From the NCBI GenBank assembly GCA_025267735.1, contig CM046299.1, positions 20,234,232 through 20,298,231 of the forward strand: 64,000 bases of DNA, written 5' to 3'. The notes under the pieces are model-generated. The model did no database searches, had not been told where the DNA came from, and worked only from the letters and a program-made list of their open reading frames with translations. Source of the DNA: Mactra quadrangularis. Lineage: Eukaryota; Mollusca; Bivalvia; Venerida; Mactridae. Both the position numbers and the translations under genes were made by a program. Shown here piece after piece: positions 37,088-52,000 of the stretch; the first letter of the stretch is position 1, and the number at the start of each line of letters is the position of its first letter.

Positions 37088-40000
37088 GTATAAAACATTG
37101 TTTATTTTATCTAATTAGAGTTTTAGACTAATTGGTAATACTAATAGGGTCTACGTTATATAACGTGGTGTCAACATTGTTTACATGTAATCGATGTCAT
37201 AAATAAGTGTTGCAAAATCTTAGTATTATTGCCTACTTTGCAGGATTGAACGAAAAGTTGTAGACATACATTAACTATTTAACAACTTGTCTATTCATAC
37301 AAACATGTACATGTATGTAAAAGGAATGTACTCATTAAAATATTTTAATTGAAATTTTTTATCAGTCTTAATTGTTCTGATGCATCCAGTAGTCAAAAGT
37401 TATTTTAAATCAGTTTTTATTTCTTGGCATTTATAAATAGATAATTAATTTTCATGAGAAAACTACTTGTATGCAAATTGCTTTCCATATAGTATACCAT
37501 TAAGTGCCATATCATTTTACTTTAAAGTATGCATCCACATGTTAGTGTTCTTAATGTCTTCACTGGGAATTAGATATGATGTTACATAATATAAATATGG
37601 CACAACTTTTGAGGTCATTTATGACGTTATGCGTCTATGTCATTAAGACCCAAAATTGCAAGTAGCAGCTCATATTATGTCTCTGGTCTTGTTATAAGTC
37701 ATACCCTGGACGTAAACTTTTTTAAATTATTTTTTTTGGTACATACCCCGGTAGTATCATTATTAATTATTGTTAGTGTGTGCTTTGAATATTGTAATAC
37801 CATTCAGAACTCATTGGCCATTTAGTAGGCTCCATTTTGGAACTACCTTTGGATTACTTGCTAAAACAAAATACTTCATCCAGTTTTAAAGTAAACAAAT
37901 ACACAATCATTAAGGCAGTGATAAATATCTTGTTTTTAGTCCATAAATTTGAAATGCATGATTAAATGATATTCACTGAGCAATATATAGTCACAGTAAT
38001 AGTCATAGTAAAATAAATGTATTTACAAGGCCTTATTTGTTTACAGCACGAACTATTTTGCATAACTGTTACATTCTTTTCTTTGGGTATGTAGTCAAAA
38101 CCCTGAGTAATTAATGCACTGCTCCAAGAATTCTTTCGAGATTATTCATTCAATGAATGGTCAAGGGGTTTTGAATGATTGTAATTTATCAAGGTGTAAC
38201 TCTGGCTTCAGAATTATTTCAGCTTAATTATGACACCACTTGTTCTCCGAATCTTGATTTCCTAGAATGTATTTATACTCCAAGGAATTTCATCATTACA
38301 TCATGATTATCTTAATGCAGAATAGTTGTATGCAGTGCCTCCCCCTTTTCCTCTCCTTTCTGCCCTTTTAGCTCTTTCTTATTTAGTTATAGTTACCTAG
38401 AAACATCGACCCTCTGAAGTGCCCTATCTGCCTCCCTGTCCTTTTCTGAGATCAAAAATATTCACTCACTCACATGATGCATGGCTTTGGCTTCTTCTTA
38501 TTGTGAATAAAAAATTTGATACTTGTGTAACTATGATTTTTTCGAGGGTTGCCTACAAGACTGTAGTAAGTGTATTGCGTAAAAGAGCAAGTTACTACAG
38601 TCTTCAGACAACCCTCAATATTATTATGGAAAGTTACAATGTATAACCTGCTGAAATTTGAATTGTGAAATCTGTTGAATTGTCCACTAGGTCATAGTAA
38701 GAGGTTTAACCGTGTTTTATGTACATAATGAGTTGAGTCTATTTTAAGTTTTTTCCCCACCTACCAGTCCCTGCCTCTACCTGTTAGTCTAGGTAAAACT
38801 TAACATGATTTGAGTCAATATTGAAATTGCATGATTATTATAATCAAAATTATTTACATCAAGCTATTATAGATAGTACAGCCACATCAATATATAAAAT
38901 TTTGTTTATAATATAATTTTATATTTACAATTTAGAAAAGAAATCTTTGTTTTTGTATTTGTATGGCATTTTAAAATATTAAAATACCCTAACAATCAAT
39001 CAAAAACTATGTTTGAGTTATTCCTAATACTAACAAGATTAACCCTGTCTATATGTATTCTCATGTTAATGTTTGGCAATACATACCCCCAGTAATAAAT
39101 TTTGTTTAATTGCTTTTATGTTTTTCTTTTTTTCCAGGACTGGGAGTTCATAACAAGATTTTGTTTTCTGTCAGCGAAAGGAACTCTAAAGTTTACATTT
39201 GAATATCCTGTGGTAAGCATTCATTTAGTTTTGATGTCTGATGAACACAGCTGGTTGATGATATGCAATGTATATAAATGATATAGTGATTGGCCACCAG
39301 TTTGAAATCAATGTCTACTATTCATCTATTTATGCAGTCGAGAAATATAACCGAGTCATATATTTATTCTATTTCATCAGATATCTAGAGCAAACTTTAA
39401 CCTATATCTATATACTAACTTAGTATTATTTGGCATGTGATAAACCATAGAAAAAGATATGTTATCTATGCCCCTGGATAAACCAGCTGCATTTCAATCG
39501 TAATTAATTATATGCCCATCACTAAACATATAATGCATGCATGTTAAATATAATAGTTAAGGTATTTTGCTAAATTGTGTGTTTTCGGCACTACAATGTT
39601 ATAATTCTTATTCATAGAATTAAGTTGTCATGCTAATCCAGGATGTAGATCTACATGTACTCAGAATTCAACCCTAACCGTGTCCCGGGACTCCGAGGAT
39701 CCTAAAAACTTGGTATGAATCCCTGTGATTCTAAGCTAGAGATTCCATTAGGATTCCTGAAAATTGCCATTGATATGTATATTACAATTAGTGACTGCAT
39801 TAATTTCTGTATCCAAATGTTTGTGTTTTATTGGATGAATCAGTAATGTTAAGGAGGAATTCCATAGTAACTGACTCTAGGGGGATTCCTTTAAGATCCC
39901 TGGTAAAACAGTGACAAACCTTGCATGATGTACTTGGTGATCAGAGAACTGTGTAGTATTTGATTTATTCATCTGAACAAACTGGATTACTTCATAATTT

Positions 40001-43000
40001 TCAAATTTTAGTGTTAAAATCAATAGAACACTACAGTTTATTTATCCATGCCTATATATAATAAGTATTAAACTCATAACACTAAAATGTTGTATACAAT
40101 GTACATAAATAGAAGAAAAAGATAAACAATGTGATAAACCCAGGTTATATCTTGCCTGTAAAATCTCTGTAAATAATATAAAAAATACATCCTCTTATCT
40201 TTAAGTACATGTATCATTAGTATATTGGTATAAACTAAGATTTATTTGATATGCATAGTCTTGTTGAAACCACTTGAAAATCTGGCATTGTTGAAACATT
40301 TAAATGGATCAGCACAAAAATAGTATAGATTGTTCTTTAATTTCTTTTAGTTAAATTACTTTTGCCCTTACTTAAGAAATTGTTTGATAGCAGGTATTTA
40401 TGTAACATACATAATTATATAATGAAATACTGTAATTTAATGTGTATAAAGCGTACTTGTATATAAAATGCATTTATAATTTATTAAAAAATCCAGCAAA
40501 ATCTGAAGAAAAAAGTTACAGCTGATTTTTTCGGGGAAATCTAAAGTTGATAGGAGCATATATATATTACACAATTTATCATATATATAATACATGTATA
40601 TAAGTTAAAGAAATAAAATTATTAAGTAACTTATAAACATATATATGATAAATTGTGCTAGTGTTGGAGGAAAATTAAAGGACTCTAGGTTTGACTCTTG
40701 ACTACTTTACTAAGGATCCCAAAGGGAACCTTTAACCAGTAATTCAGAGATTCCTGCATAGATAAGGATGACCCTCAATAAAACAAAAATATGGATACAG
40801 GATTGCAGTTGCAAATGATGATAAACATGTCATGGAATTTTAAAGTCAAACTCATATAAGCACATTGCAATTTTTCAGGGATCCTGACGTATACCCTAGC
40901 TAAAATCACAGGGGTTCTTTCCAAGTTTTGGGATCCTCGGAATCCCGGGACACTGTTTGTGGCAAACCATGATTGACTTGAGATGATCAATTATATGAGT
41001 CAAAGTATTTTTGGTCTGTATTTGAAGTATAGCGAACAATCTGATTAAAACCAGATCTAAAATTTTCCGCTGGCCTACTCGCTAATTTAGATCTGACCTT
41101 TTCAAAAAGAAGTTCACGTTCAAGTGACCTTTTCTCATCATAATATTCATGACGAAATTGGTATGATTCGTAACTCGTCTACGTCACGCAATTTGAAATG
41201 AGCCGTCCAATCGCAGACTGTGAATGATACCACCTTGGTATGAAAATAGAAATTACGAAATCAAAATGTAATTGATAAGGTTTCGTCTAGATGAAAGCTA
41301 CGCATTGATTGGTCAACACAAAGTTCATCTCAACGTGACCTTCCAGGTAGACAGTAGAGATCCTGTACGACAATTCTCTACAGGATATCTGTTTACGGAG
41401 ATTGCTAATAACAGTATGATAAATGCTTAGATTGACCTCATTAGCTGGTTTGATGATTATAAACCATCACAATGACATTTAAACAACCATAAAATAGCAG
41501 GATAAGAAACTTGATGAAAATGTTTATGTGTATTCGATAGCTGTACCAATATTTACTAAATATTTTATTGTCCTAAATTCTGCTTTAATTCCTATTAAAA
41601 GTTCAAAGTTTTCAGATCATTATTGCCCGAATTAACAATTAAAGCTTGGAGGATTTTCAGATTAGCTTAGTTTGTATTTGAATAAAAATGTGTTGGCTTA
41701 TTGTCCGGCCATTGTTACTTAATTCTGTACATAAATAAGTCTGACTGTTATTTGCAGGAAGTCTTTGTAGGTTTTGACAATGCTGTGTTTTGATTGGCTG
41801 ATAACTTTACATCATATAACATAATGTTTACAGTATTCATTTTTTTATTATTGTATGTTCAAAGGTTTTCTTGTTTTCATTATCTGTTTGTGACATCCTT
41901 TTCATAACAAAATAAGGTTTAAAATTCTAAAACATCTCCCTCATTGGTTTTTAGTGAAAGGTCTGTGTTTCTGACTATCTCTTTTCCTGATGTTTGCACA
42001 CTCTGATTTTCATTGATTTTGTTATCAGCTGTAATAAATTCTCTTACAAAATATAAATACATGTATGTGAATTTAGTTTCAGTTAATCAGGGCTCTAATT
42101 TTAGCTCACATATTCGCAAAATGCGAGTGGATTTTGAAAATTGCGAGTAACATTAATATTAACTCGCTAATTTTTGTGAGTTGAAATCGCCGCAAAAAAA
42201 TATTTCTGTCCAAACTGATGAGGCTCAAATCAGCATTGAAACAGCCAGATAGATTGAAGTATTAATTCATTGAGAATTCACAGTAGAAACATGTTCTATA
42301 TTCTTTGTCTATCCCACAATAACACCCTTGTTCTATTTATAGTGAAATAAAATCAACTTGCAAAAATTTGCTAGTCCAATTTTTTGTTAAATCGAGCCAT
42401 GCAGTTAATTGTAAATTTTAACCCAATGTCATTACATGGTTAATCATTATAATGCAGCTCCATTATAACAGTACTTGTATGGTCTCGTATTGATGTTCTA
42501 ATTAAATAGACACATTTTTATATGGGCATGACAATTTTTCCAAAACCTCATAAACAAGAAATTGCTCTCTTATATATATATTTATATATACATCAACCCT
42601 GTTGATTTTGATATTCAAATTTTGGTCAAATAGTCCCCCTTAATAAATCCAAATATCTATTTTTATTTATTTTGAGTACAGAAGTTCTGTTACGAGTATT
42701 TAAATAAGTGGGTTTAAGTTGGCAATCTGATTAAAACCCGATCTAAAATTTCTCTCTCGCATACTTGCTAATTTAGATCTGGCCTTTTTCAAACGAAGGT
42801 CACGTTCAGGCGACCTTTTCTCATCATTATATTCATGACGAAATTGTTATGATACGTAACTTGTTTACATCGTCTACGTTGCACAATTTGAAATGAGCCG
42901 CCCAATCGCAGACTGTGAATAATACCACTGTTAAATTAGCATGCAAAACTTGGTCTTAAAATAGAAATTACGAAATCAAAATGTGATTAATAGTGTTTTT

Positions 43001-46000
43001 GTCTGGATGAAAGCTACGCATTGATTGGTCGAAACAAAGTTCATCTCGACGTGAACTTCCACGGAGAAAGTAGAGATCCTGTACGACAACGCTTTACAGG
43101 ATATCTGTTTACGGAGATTGCACTGGCAGATGATTAAAACTTCAACGATACTATGGCTAACTTGTTTAAACCCTGAATGCTGGGTTATAATGAAGTTGGA
43201 AATATTGTTAAAGTTTTTAAAGAATTAAAGTCAACCAGATAGTATTACAGACATTGTTGTGATATTCAACCATAAGTCAAATTGAGTACAATTTAGAGAC
43301 ACTGTCAGCACGGGGGCTCAAATATCAAACACTAAAACAAACAAATGTATCAAACAATTATCACACACTTTGGGCTGGCAAGAGCTATAAATTCCCTAAA
43401 CAGACACGGCCACTGCAAGACGCAGCCCTCTGTGACAGCTACCTGCATACATCTTATTCAAGGACCATTAAAGTTTAGTACACTAAGTAAAATTTCAATA
43501 TTCTCAATCATCTGTCATTTATATATATATGTTTATATTTAGATATAAAGAATTAAAAGTTTAAATAGGGATATGTCAGATTTTGAAGCTATATTATATG
43601 CCAACCCAGCTGTAAATCTAGGTTAAACTATTGTATAATAAACGTCTAATCTTGTGATTCTGGGTTGGGTATAAGTTTAATACCAGGATCATTACAGATA
43701 TTTGGAATGTTTAAAGTCCGGTACCAAAGATTATGTACACTTAGTTTATAAGCCTAATTTTCACCCATGGATTATTTCTAACACCCTATATTATTAATTT
43801 TGGCACAGATTCTGTTGACCTTATTAGTCGAATTATTAACGACAATTACCGGTAAACTGGTATAACATGATAATAATAATATCAGTACATGTGTATAAAA
43901 TTGTTAAATAATTGAATAATTTTATTAAATAATACTATAAACTAGAAAATCAAGTATGAATATTTGGCACTTCCGAAATTGTCAGATTGTGATCTATTTT
44001 TTCAAAATATGAAAGAAGCTTTTCAGCTAAATTACCACCAGAAATGAGCTGTGCTGCATATAAAAAACATTAATTACTTTGTGCATGGCTATTATTTAAA
44101 AAATCACCCACATTTTCGGCACATGCCAAAGTCCTTGTCTGAATCTCTTAGTCTTAGTCTTACATGACTTTTCATGTATAAAAGCTTCTGTAGTTCTTCT
44201 CTTATTTTTGTTATATTTATGTGTATATTTATATATACCGGGTATGTGTGCTGTATACATGTACATGTATTATATGAATTCATGTATGCTTTTTCATTAA
44301 CTAGTGATTCGTGGTTGGATTCGTGAATCGTTACGGATCGGATCACCACTTGCTAAACTTGTCTATCCCCTTCGTTTTTTACATGTTGTTTAGACTAGTT
44401 CTTTGCTGACTCGTCAATGTGCTATTTAAAATGTAAACAAGTTTAAATTGATTCATTAACATGCATGTTGTAGGTCTTTAAAATACCTTGAGACAAAACT
44501 CAACAATATTCTAAATGAACAAATGTCTCATGTTATCCTAAATTTTTAAACTAAGTTACTACCGGTAAGCCTTCATGAAAACCACTAGGAGGGGAGCATC
44601 TCCATTGATGTTAGAGCTGGAAACATACAAATAACCAATCTCTATAGATCTCACTGTTACAATGTAAAAGGTCTAAAGAATCTGTAATAAAAGCCATGAG
44701 GACCCTATATAAACCATTCTCGTTCTCATAGATTGTCCCAGAATTATTATTATAAAAGCCATTAGGACTTTATATAAACCATCCTAGTTCTCATAGATTG
44801 TCCCAGAATTATTATTATAAAAGCCATTAGGACTTTATATAAGCCATTCTCGTTCCCATAGATTGTCCCAGAATTATTATTATAAAAGCCATTCTGTGGC
44901 TTAGAATGACTTTTCTCCATCCCTCCATTGAATCAAGAAGAACAATTGTCAACCATTGGCAAAGATACCGGTATGTGTTTTGCACTGTTTAAATGCTTAA
45001 GTCTAAAGAATCTACCTTGGCAATGTGCGACAGTGAATACTGGTATGTCGACTCACCTGTGATATGACTGAAAAATTGTTGAAATAGCAATATAAATCAC
45101 CAGAAAACCAAACAGATGAGAGCTCTGTAACACATGGCTCATAATAATTATATAGATGATTTACATTCATCTTTTGATTTATATGTATTTGACCAATAGA
45201 CTTCCTTATAAAACTATACTTGGACAGTATAAATGACCATTAATACTTGAATACTTGACCTCAAGTGTTTTACAGACCTTAAAAGTAAAGAATGTCTTAC
45301 GATTATGAATTTATGATACATAGTACATAGTATATTGTCTTGTTGAACCTTATGATTTATTAATCATAATACATTATTAATATAATATTAAAGATTTATG
45401 TTCGATAGAAAGAATTTTTTGTCCTATAGTGTTTAGTAATTATATCTATGTTATTAAATCTGCAACTGGGTAGGGTCTTGTAGTTTGTACACTTGGTTTC
45501 AAATCTGATGAAAGTTTGGGTTTGATTTCCTAGTGGCAGTCTTGTGTTGAGTCTTGGAAAAATGAGTCAATGGAAGCGGGCTTAGATTCCTGGTGGCAGA
45601 GGATATCCTTGAAAAATGTCTAACTTAGCTGTTAGGTTAATCTGCCTCTCACAAGGTAGCCTGGATTCCAGGCGATGAAGTATTTTATTTTTATTAATTC
45701 TCAAACTCATAATCTTGAGCCAGTCTACACCCCTATCTGAACTTCATCGATAATTCAGACATCTCTCTCAATGCAGTATGATAGAAAATAGACTGGCTAC
45801 AATATAAGTCTATTATGATGTATGAAATATAAATAAATAGACAAAACAAACTAATTATCAGACTAGTAGCTAGTCTACTCACAAGGTAAATAACTGGGGA
45901 AAAACATTGATTAAAAAGATTGATTAAACTGTGTAAAATCAAAATAAATATTTATAAATATACTTTTGTGGCATGGATTTGTTCCATAATGTGTCTCCCA

Positions 46001-49000
46001 AATCCTTTCATCTCAATATATAATTGCTATTTTAACTCGTGCATTTTGCTCAAAATACAACATGTTATTATCAAAATTGCCGGTTTAGTGCAAAACAATT
46101 GTAACTCAATCTTTTCTTATATTGAGTTACGACCCTTTTGCACTAAACCCACGAAATGTTTCTAAATTTGATAGTCATAAATATCAAGAACCTGCTTTAC
46201 TGTTGCTGAGATACATTGAAAACATTTTATTTCTGATTACTTAGTATTGAGGGACAAGGAAGCCATGGCTATTATAAGTTTAAGAAAATTTATATAACAA
46301 TTGTTTGAAAATTTCAAAATAAATTGGTTTTCTTTGTAATATGATTTATCGTGACGTGGTTGGTCAGGGTCAATATAAATGACACTTGTCTTTTATGTGG
46401 ACATGTCAATGTCCAGTCACCTTATGTATGATATGAATTCATTTTAACTTTTAAACCTTTATATCTTTTAAATATACATTGAGATCTCAATAGAAAACTG
46501 TTTTAACTCCAATTTCCACATTTTTCCAGAAGCCAAAAAAATGTCATTTTCTCCTCTGTATAACATTGTATGTTACTATACACATACTTTTGTTCTAAGA
46601 AAATCTATATGCACTATTTTATAATATTTGGGTATTTTTTAGTACATTGTATTTAGTATATCTAAAGCCAAATATAAGAAAGTCATTTTCTAAAGAATAG
46701 TGAGTTACAACATTTTTCCATCAAACCCATGATTTAAAGTTAAAATTTATTTAAGCAATTGAATGTCAGCTGTAAACATTTATTTAAATAAAGAAATGCT
46801 TTGTTAAAATCATGACGCATGATTTATTGTCTATTATTACATTACATTTACATGTACCGTAACATGTTATATAAAGATTCATTAAACAATTTAGTACAGG
46901 ACTGGTATTTACGAAAAAAGATTTCCATTCAAAATTATCTGATCTATTTTGATAAATGTATTCAGTAAATTTGTATTCCGTGTTGGCAGTCTGTTTACAA
47001 TTCATATTGTGAAACATGCATATACATTGTACATACATGTTTGGACGGGTCAGATCAAAACTGGTCTTGTTTGTTTGTTTGTTTGTTTGTTTGGGTTTTA
47101 CGGCGCACCAACACAGAATGGTCATATCGCGCCGAAAGCAATAAATGATACTATTAATTCAAACGAAATTAATGATGTAAAGCTCTATATCTTATTATAA
47201 ACATTTATTTCTTTCAAAAAGTTAAGTATAGCACATGATGGTACAGATTCAAAAAGTTCTTTAAGTGAGTTTACTTTAAAATGTTTGTCACAAATGTATT
47301 TAAGATCCTGACTGTCAAGGAGAACGTGTTTTACATTGAAATGCTCGTCACATGGTATACATTTAGGTGCTTCCTTTCTTTTGAGAAGGTCAAAACTGGT
47401 CTACATCCTACTATAATTACATGTTACGTAAGACTAGTTTTGCACTGACCCCTTGGTATTGTCAATTTACAAATTGAAGTCAAATATTTATGTGATTTAT
47501 GTATGATTGAATTACATATTTTCTATACCTTGGGAAAGTCTCGGAAGTCAAACTCTGACAGGGGACATAACTGTGATAAAAGATCATTTGCAGATTTTTA
47601 TTATGGTTGCCATTTTATTCTGTTTAGTTTCTCAAGAGTTTCCAGGGCCCAGTTTTAAATGGAAGAAGAAATTTTATCAAACAAATTTCTTGTACCATCT
47701 TATGCTTGAGATCATAGTTCAAGTTGACCATGATTAACCTAAGTGTCTGTCTTTACCTAAAACATAGATGTTAATTAGTAACATACCTTGTGATGAACGG
47801 AATTAGAAAGTAACTGCAACTCTACCTGACTTTATTATGGATCATTTCCCTTTTGTGTTAAAGTTTCTTTTGTAACAACATAAACTTGAACTTAATTTTT
47901 CCCCATCTGTGGAAAAATCTGGCTTTAAGTGGTTTACACATTATATTTCTTGTTTTACAATAATGTAGGAGAGTTCAATATATCTTCATAGATAAGGAAT
48001 ACAAGTCAATTTCTGTGGTAATAAAAAAATTATTTTGAGCTCAATTCTCAGTGAAACAAGGTGTTACAACTTATATTAGTCACTGACTGACACAATCTCC
48101 GTAAACAGAGATCCTGTTCTACTGGCTTTGCCGTACTGGATCTCTACTAAGTCAATGCAAGGTCACGTCGAAATGAACTTTGTGTCAACCAATCAATGCG
48201 TAGCTTTTATCTAGACGAAAGCACTATTAATCACATTTTGATTTCGTAATTTCTATTTTTAGACCAAGGTTTGCATGCAAATTTAACAGCGGTATTATTC
48301 ACAGTCTGCGATTGGGTGGCTCATTTCAAATTGCATGACGTAGACGATGTAAACAAGTTACGTATCATAACAATTTCGTCATGAATATTATGATGAGAAA
48401 AGGTCACCTGAATGTGACCTTCGTTTGGAAAAGGCCAGATCTAAATTAGCGAGTATGCGAGCGGTAAAATTTTAGATCGGGTTTTAATCAGATTGTGACT
48501 GACACTACTTTTAGAAGTTTGTTTATAATTCAAGACACCCAGTATACATCATGTTCATCAGAACAAGTTAATTTCTACTGGACACATCACAAAACTAACT
48601 TTAAAGATGCCCGGCTAGCTCAGTTGGTAGCACGCAAGTCTACTGATTGAGGGGTTGTGGGTTCGATTCCCGAGCGGGGCATACTTTCGTGGAATTTGGT
48701 CATAAAATTATTTCTACTGCCATTCTCCCTCCTACCAATGATTTTTAATTATGTAGGGCAGGTGTCAGTCACTGACGAAAGTATTGTGCTTAGTAGTTGG
48801 TTAACAGCTAAATCCAGAGATTTAGCCTTTCCAGGAGGAGTGAGTAGGTTGACTGACCGCCGTTATATGACCTATAAAATGTGTTGCTACCGCGTTAAAC
48901 CCAACAAAACAAACAAACAAACAAAACTTTTTACATAATTTAGACAAAATTAAAACTTCATACAAATTTAACTTCTCAGTCCATGATTATAGGAAGAATA

Positions 49001-52000
49001 ATAAAAGCTTTACTATACAATATGTTGCTTTACAACCCTTTATCAAAATAATTAGGTCTCAATTTCAAGTCCTCATTATGTCAAAGAAATTTGGGTCTTT
49101 CTCTTTGTTGAAAAAATACCATCATATCATGTTACTGTACAATTTTACTTTAGGTTTCAAGTTAGCAGTTATAGTCATGTTAACTCATGTTTAAATCGGA
49201 TCAATCAAAATTGGATATAATGCAATGAATAAATTGAAGGACCTGCCCGCTAGACTGTAGTAAGTGCATTGCGTTTCTACAGTCTTCCGGCAACCCTCGA
49301 AATTTAAAGCTTTGTTTCTATACAGTTGTAAGGTCTATATTGCTTGCTTGGCACAAAAAGATCATATAACTCAATTTGAAAATGAGTGAGTATCTCCGTT
49401 TTGCGCTAAGCCTGCAATATGGCTTTTCTACACCTACAACCTTATTAAACTGTGGTGCTTTTCACAAAAATTCTTACGAAAAAAATCTTCGTAAGTCAGT
49501 TTCATATAATTTGCACTTCAAAGTCAGACGGATAATAAGCATAACTATGATATGATATTCAAAAGGTATATACTATTCTACACAATTCTATAATATTTAA
49601 ACTTGATAAGCAAAAAAATGAGCGTATTATTAAGGTTTCTTGCTTTTGACTTACGAAAGATTTTTTTCGTAAGAATTTCATGAAAAGCACTACTGGTACT
49701 TAATAATAATGCTAATAAATTAAAATAAGTGCAGTCATAAAAATTTGGATAAAAATTATTAATTAACTAGTAATTAATTATTATAATGATTTTAATAACT
49801 TATATAATTTACTAGCCAAAAAGTATTTTTACAAGCCCTCAACATATGTCAGTTTTGATTTTATAACACTTTGCAAACAATGATATGGTAGCCTGAGGAT
49901 GCCACTATTATCTATGCAGTATGCAATCTGATTAAAACTCGATCTACTTCGCATTCTCGCTAATTTAGATCTGGCCTTTCCCAAACGAAGGTCACGTTCA
50001 GGTGACCTTTTCTCATCATAATATTCATGACGAAATTGTTATGATACGTAACTTGTTTACATCGTCTATGTCCCGCAATTTGAAATGAGCCACCCAATCG
50101 CAGATTGTGAATAATACCGCTGTTAAATTTGCATGCAAACCTTGGTCTAAAAATAGAAATTACGAAATCAAAAAGTGATTAATAGTGTTTTCGTCTAGAT
50201 GAAAGCTACACATTGATTGGTCGACACAAAGTTAATCTCGACGTGACCTTGCATTGACTAAGTAGAGATCCAGTACGACAACGCGAGTAGAACAGGATCT
50301 CTGTTTACAGAGATTGTGCAGTATGCAAACTAGACTGTGGACTAATTGCACATTAAGCATGCTCAAAAAGCCAAATGACATAAGCAGCCTGCTCAACTCA
50401 CAGAGATGCACTTTTTTGTAACCAAAACAGTAAAGAAAGTTTTTAGCAATTTTGATGTGCTCAAGCATGTTGGGCTTGTAAAAATAGATTTCTACAAGCC
50501 CCACTGAAAAGTTACTTGTTTTTTGCAGTTTGGCTAGTGCAAATTTCCACCACTGAATGTGTATAAATTGTACAGCCATGTATTGTAAATTCAAGATGAA
50601 TGTATAGCTAGGAATAAGAAATTTCAGATATAAAACTGTATCAGCTGTGTAAATTATAAGTAGATAAAACTTCAAAAATCACTATTTCACAGTCACAAAT
50701 GGCTTACAGTGTATGTATGTCCATAATGCTCTCACTGGGCCGTTGGACCAGGAAGTGGAATCTAGATATAAACATTAAGGCCACTATATGAAGATAAATT
50801 TTAATATCTACTCTAGGCTTAAAAACTAATTCACATCCATGAAATTTTTAAAATATAACATGTATCAGAGTAGGGCTGCATATCTTGGCTAAGGTTGCGA
50901 TACGATACGTATCACGATATATGCCTCGCGATTACGATATTAATCGCGATACGATGTAAATTGTAAATTTGGTATGAATGCATTGACAAATTTTGATATT
51001 TTTATCAAACAATCATAAAATTACCAATGTTATTAATTACCCTTACTTGGCACAAAATAATGTTTAATGACTATTGAGAATCAGAAATAAATAAAGATTG
51101 CAGTTGCAAGTTAAATGCTATAGATATATAGTATATTTTGTCTTTAACTGATTTCTTATAAAGGGCCTTCTGAATCGCGATTTTTAGGACGCGATTCGAT
51201 ACACCCGTATCGGACAGTCGCGAATACGATCTCATGATGCATCGGTGAATTGTTACAGCCCTATATCAGAGACACATTTAACTGTTCAAATCACTCTGCT
51301 TTCTGAATTTAAGTTTTAATTCATTATTCAATTTTGGTCAAATTTCATTAATAATTTTCTTTATGACTGATCTTTAGGTAACCAGGGTCAATAGCGCTGT
51401 TGGTAGTGCACTGGGATTTAGAATCTTGTGTCCTGAAGTGGGTAAGGGTTTGAATTCCACCCGGGGTCAGATTATACCCTTCCATGAAAATTCCACAATT
51501 TGTACCGTTTATTCAAAAAAATCCATGTGTTTGAATTTCTATGTTTTTCTTCAATTTCAGAGTTATGGACCACAACATATATTGTTATATTTTGACACAC
51601 CAGATCAATGGGACTCTGTGTATAAGTCAGGCAAGGTATGTTAAAATTGTTTATATATTCTTAATTTAAGTTATCTAGCCATATTAATTAAACTTTAATT
51701 AAATGACATATTGGGTTACATTGACCTTTTATGATAGGTCACTATTGTACTACATTGTTACTTTTGTATAATGAAATGCATTATAAACCATGGGACAGTG
51801 CAAGACTAATCTAACTACATGTTGATAAAGAAGGATGTAGACTAGTTTTGCATTGACCTATGGATGTATGTACCCTTGTTAAAATGTTGAATGCTTAATG
51901 TGTCAATGATCTATGAAAACTGTACTTTCTTAAGGTTTTAAGGTATAACTATAAAACCAAACTGAAGCCTTATAAAAGTGGTAGATACATTATAGGAATG

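Larger units (their letters stand above)
37088..39137 (+). other. Intron 1
   Basis: 2,050 bp, GTATAA to TTTTTTTCCAG. It holds a partial family B MITE (37795-37965) and a family A foldback (38543-38616). A perfect palindrome ACGTTATATAACGT lies at 37153-37166. Otherwise it is AT-rich with no feature. Confidence 0.75.
39213..51560 (+). other. Intron 2 (12.3 kb)
   Basis: Large intron filled with mobile-element derivatives listed separately: family E, C and A copies, a family D hairpin, a SINE, a LINE fragment, a hAT MITE and a foldback at 49454-49691. A 65-bp tandem repeat is at 44690-44893. Between these I see no exon-like sequence on either strand. Short minus frames such as 40775-40990 and 50232-50675 overlap repeats. 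Confidence 0.7.

Noticed and set aside
48609..48681. A 73-nt tRNA gene
   Set aside because: The A and B boxes are good, but the acceptor, D-arm and anticodon stems contain multiple mismatches. It is followed by a SINE body and tail.
50232..50675. A 147-residue minus-strand gene
   Set aside because: It runs through the end of a family C MITE into AT-rich intron DNA and has no domain or homology I can recognise.
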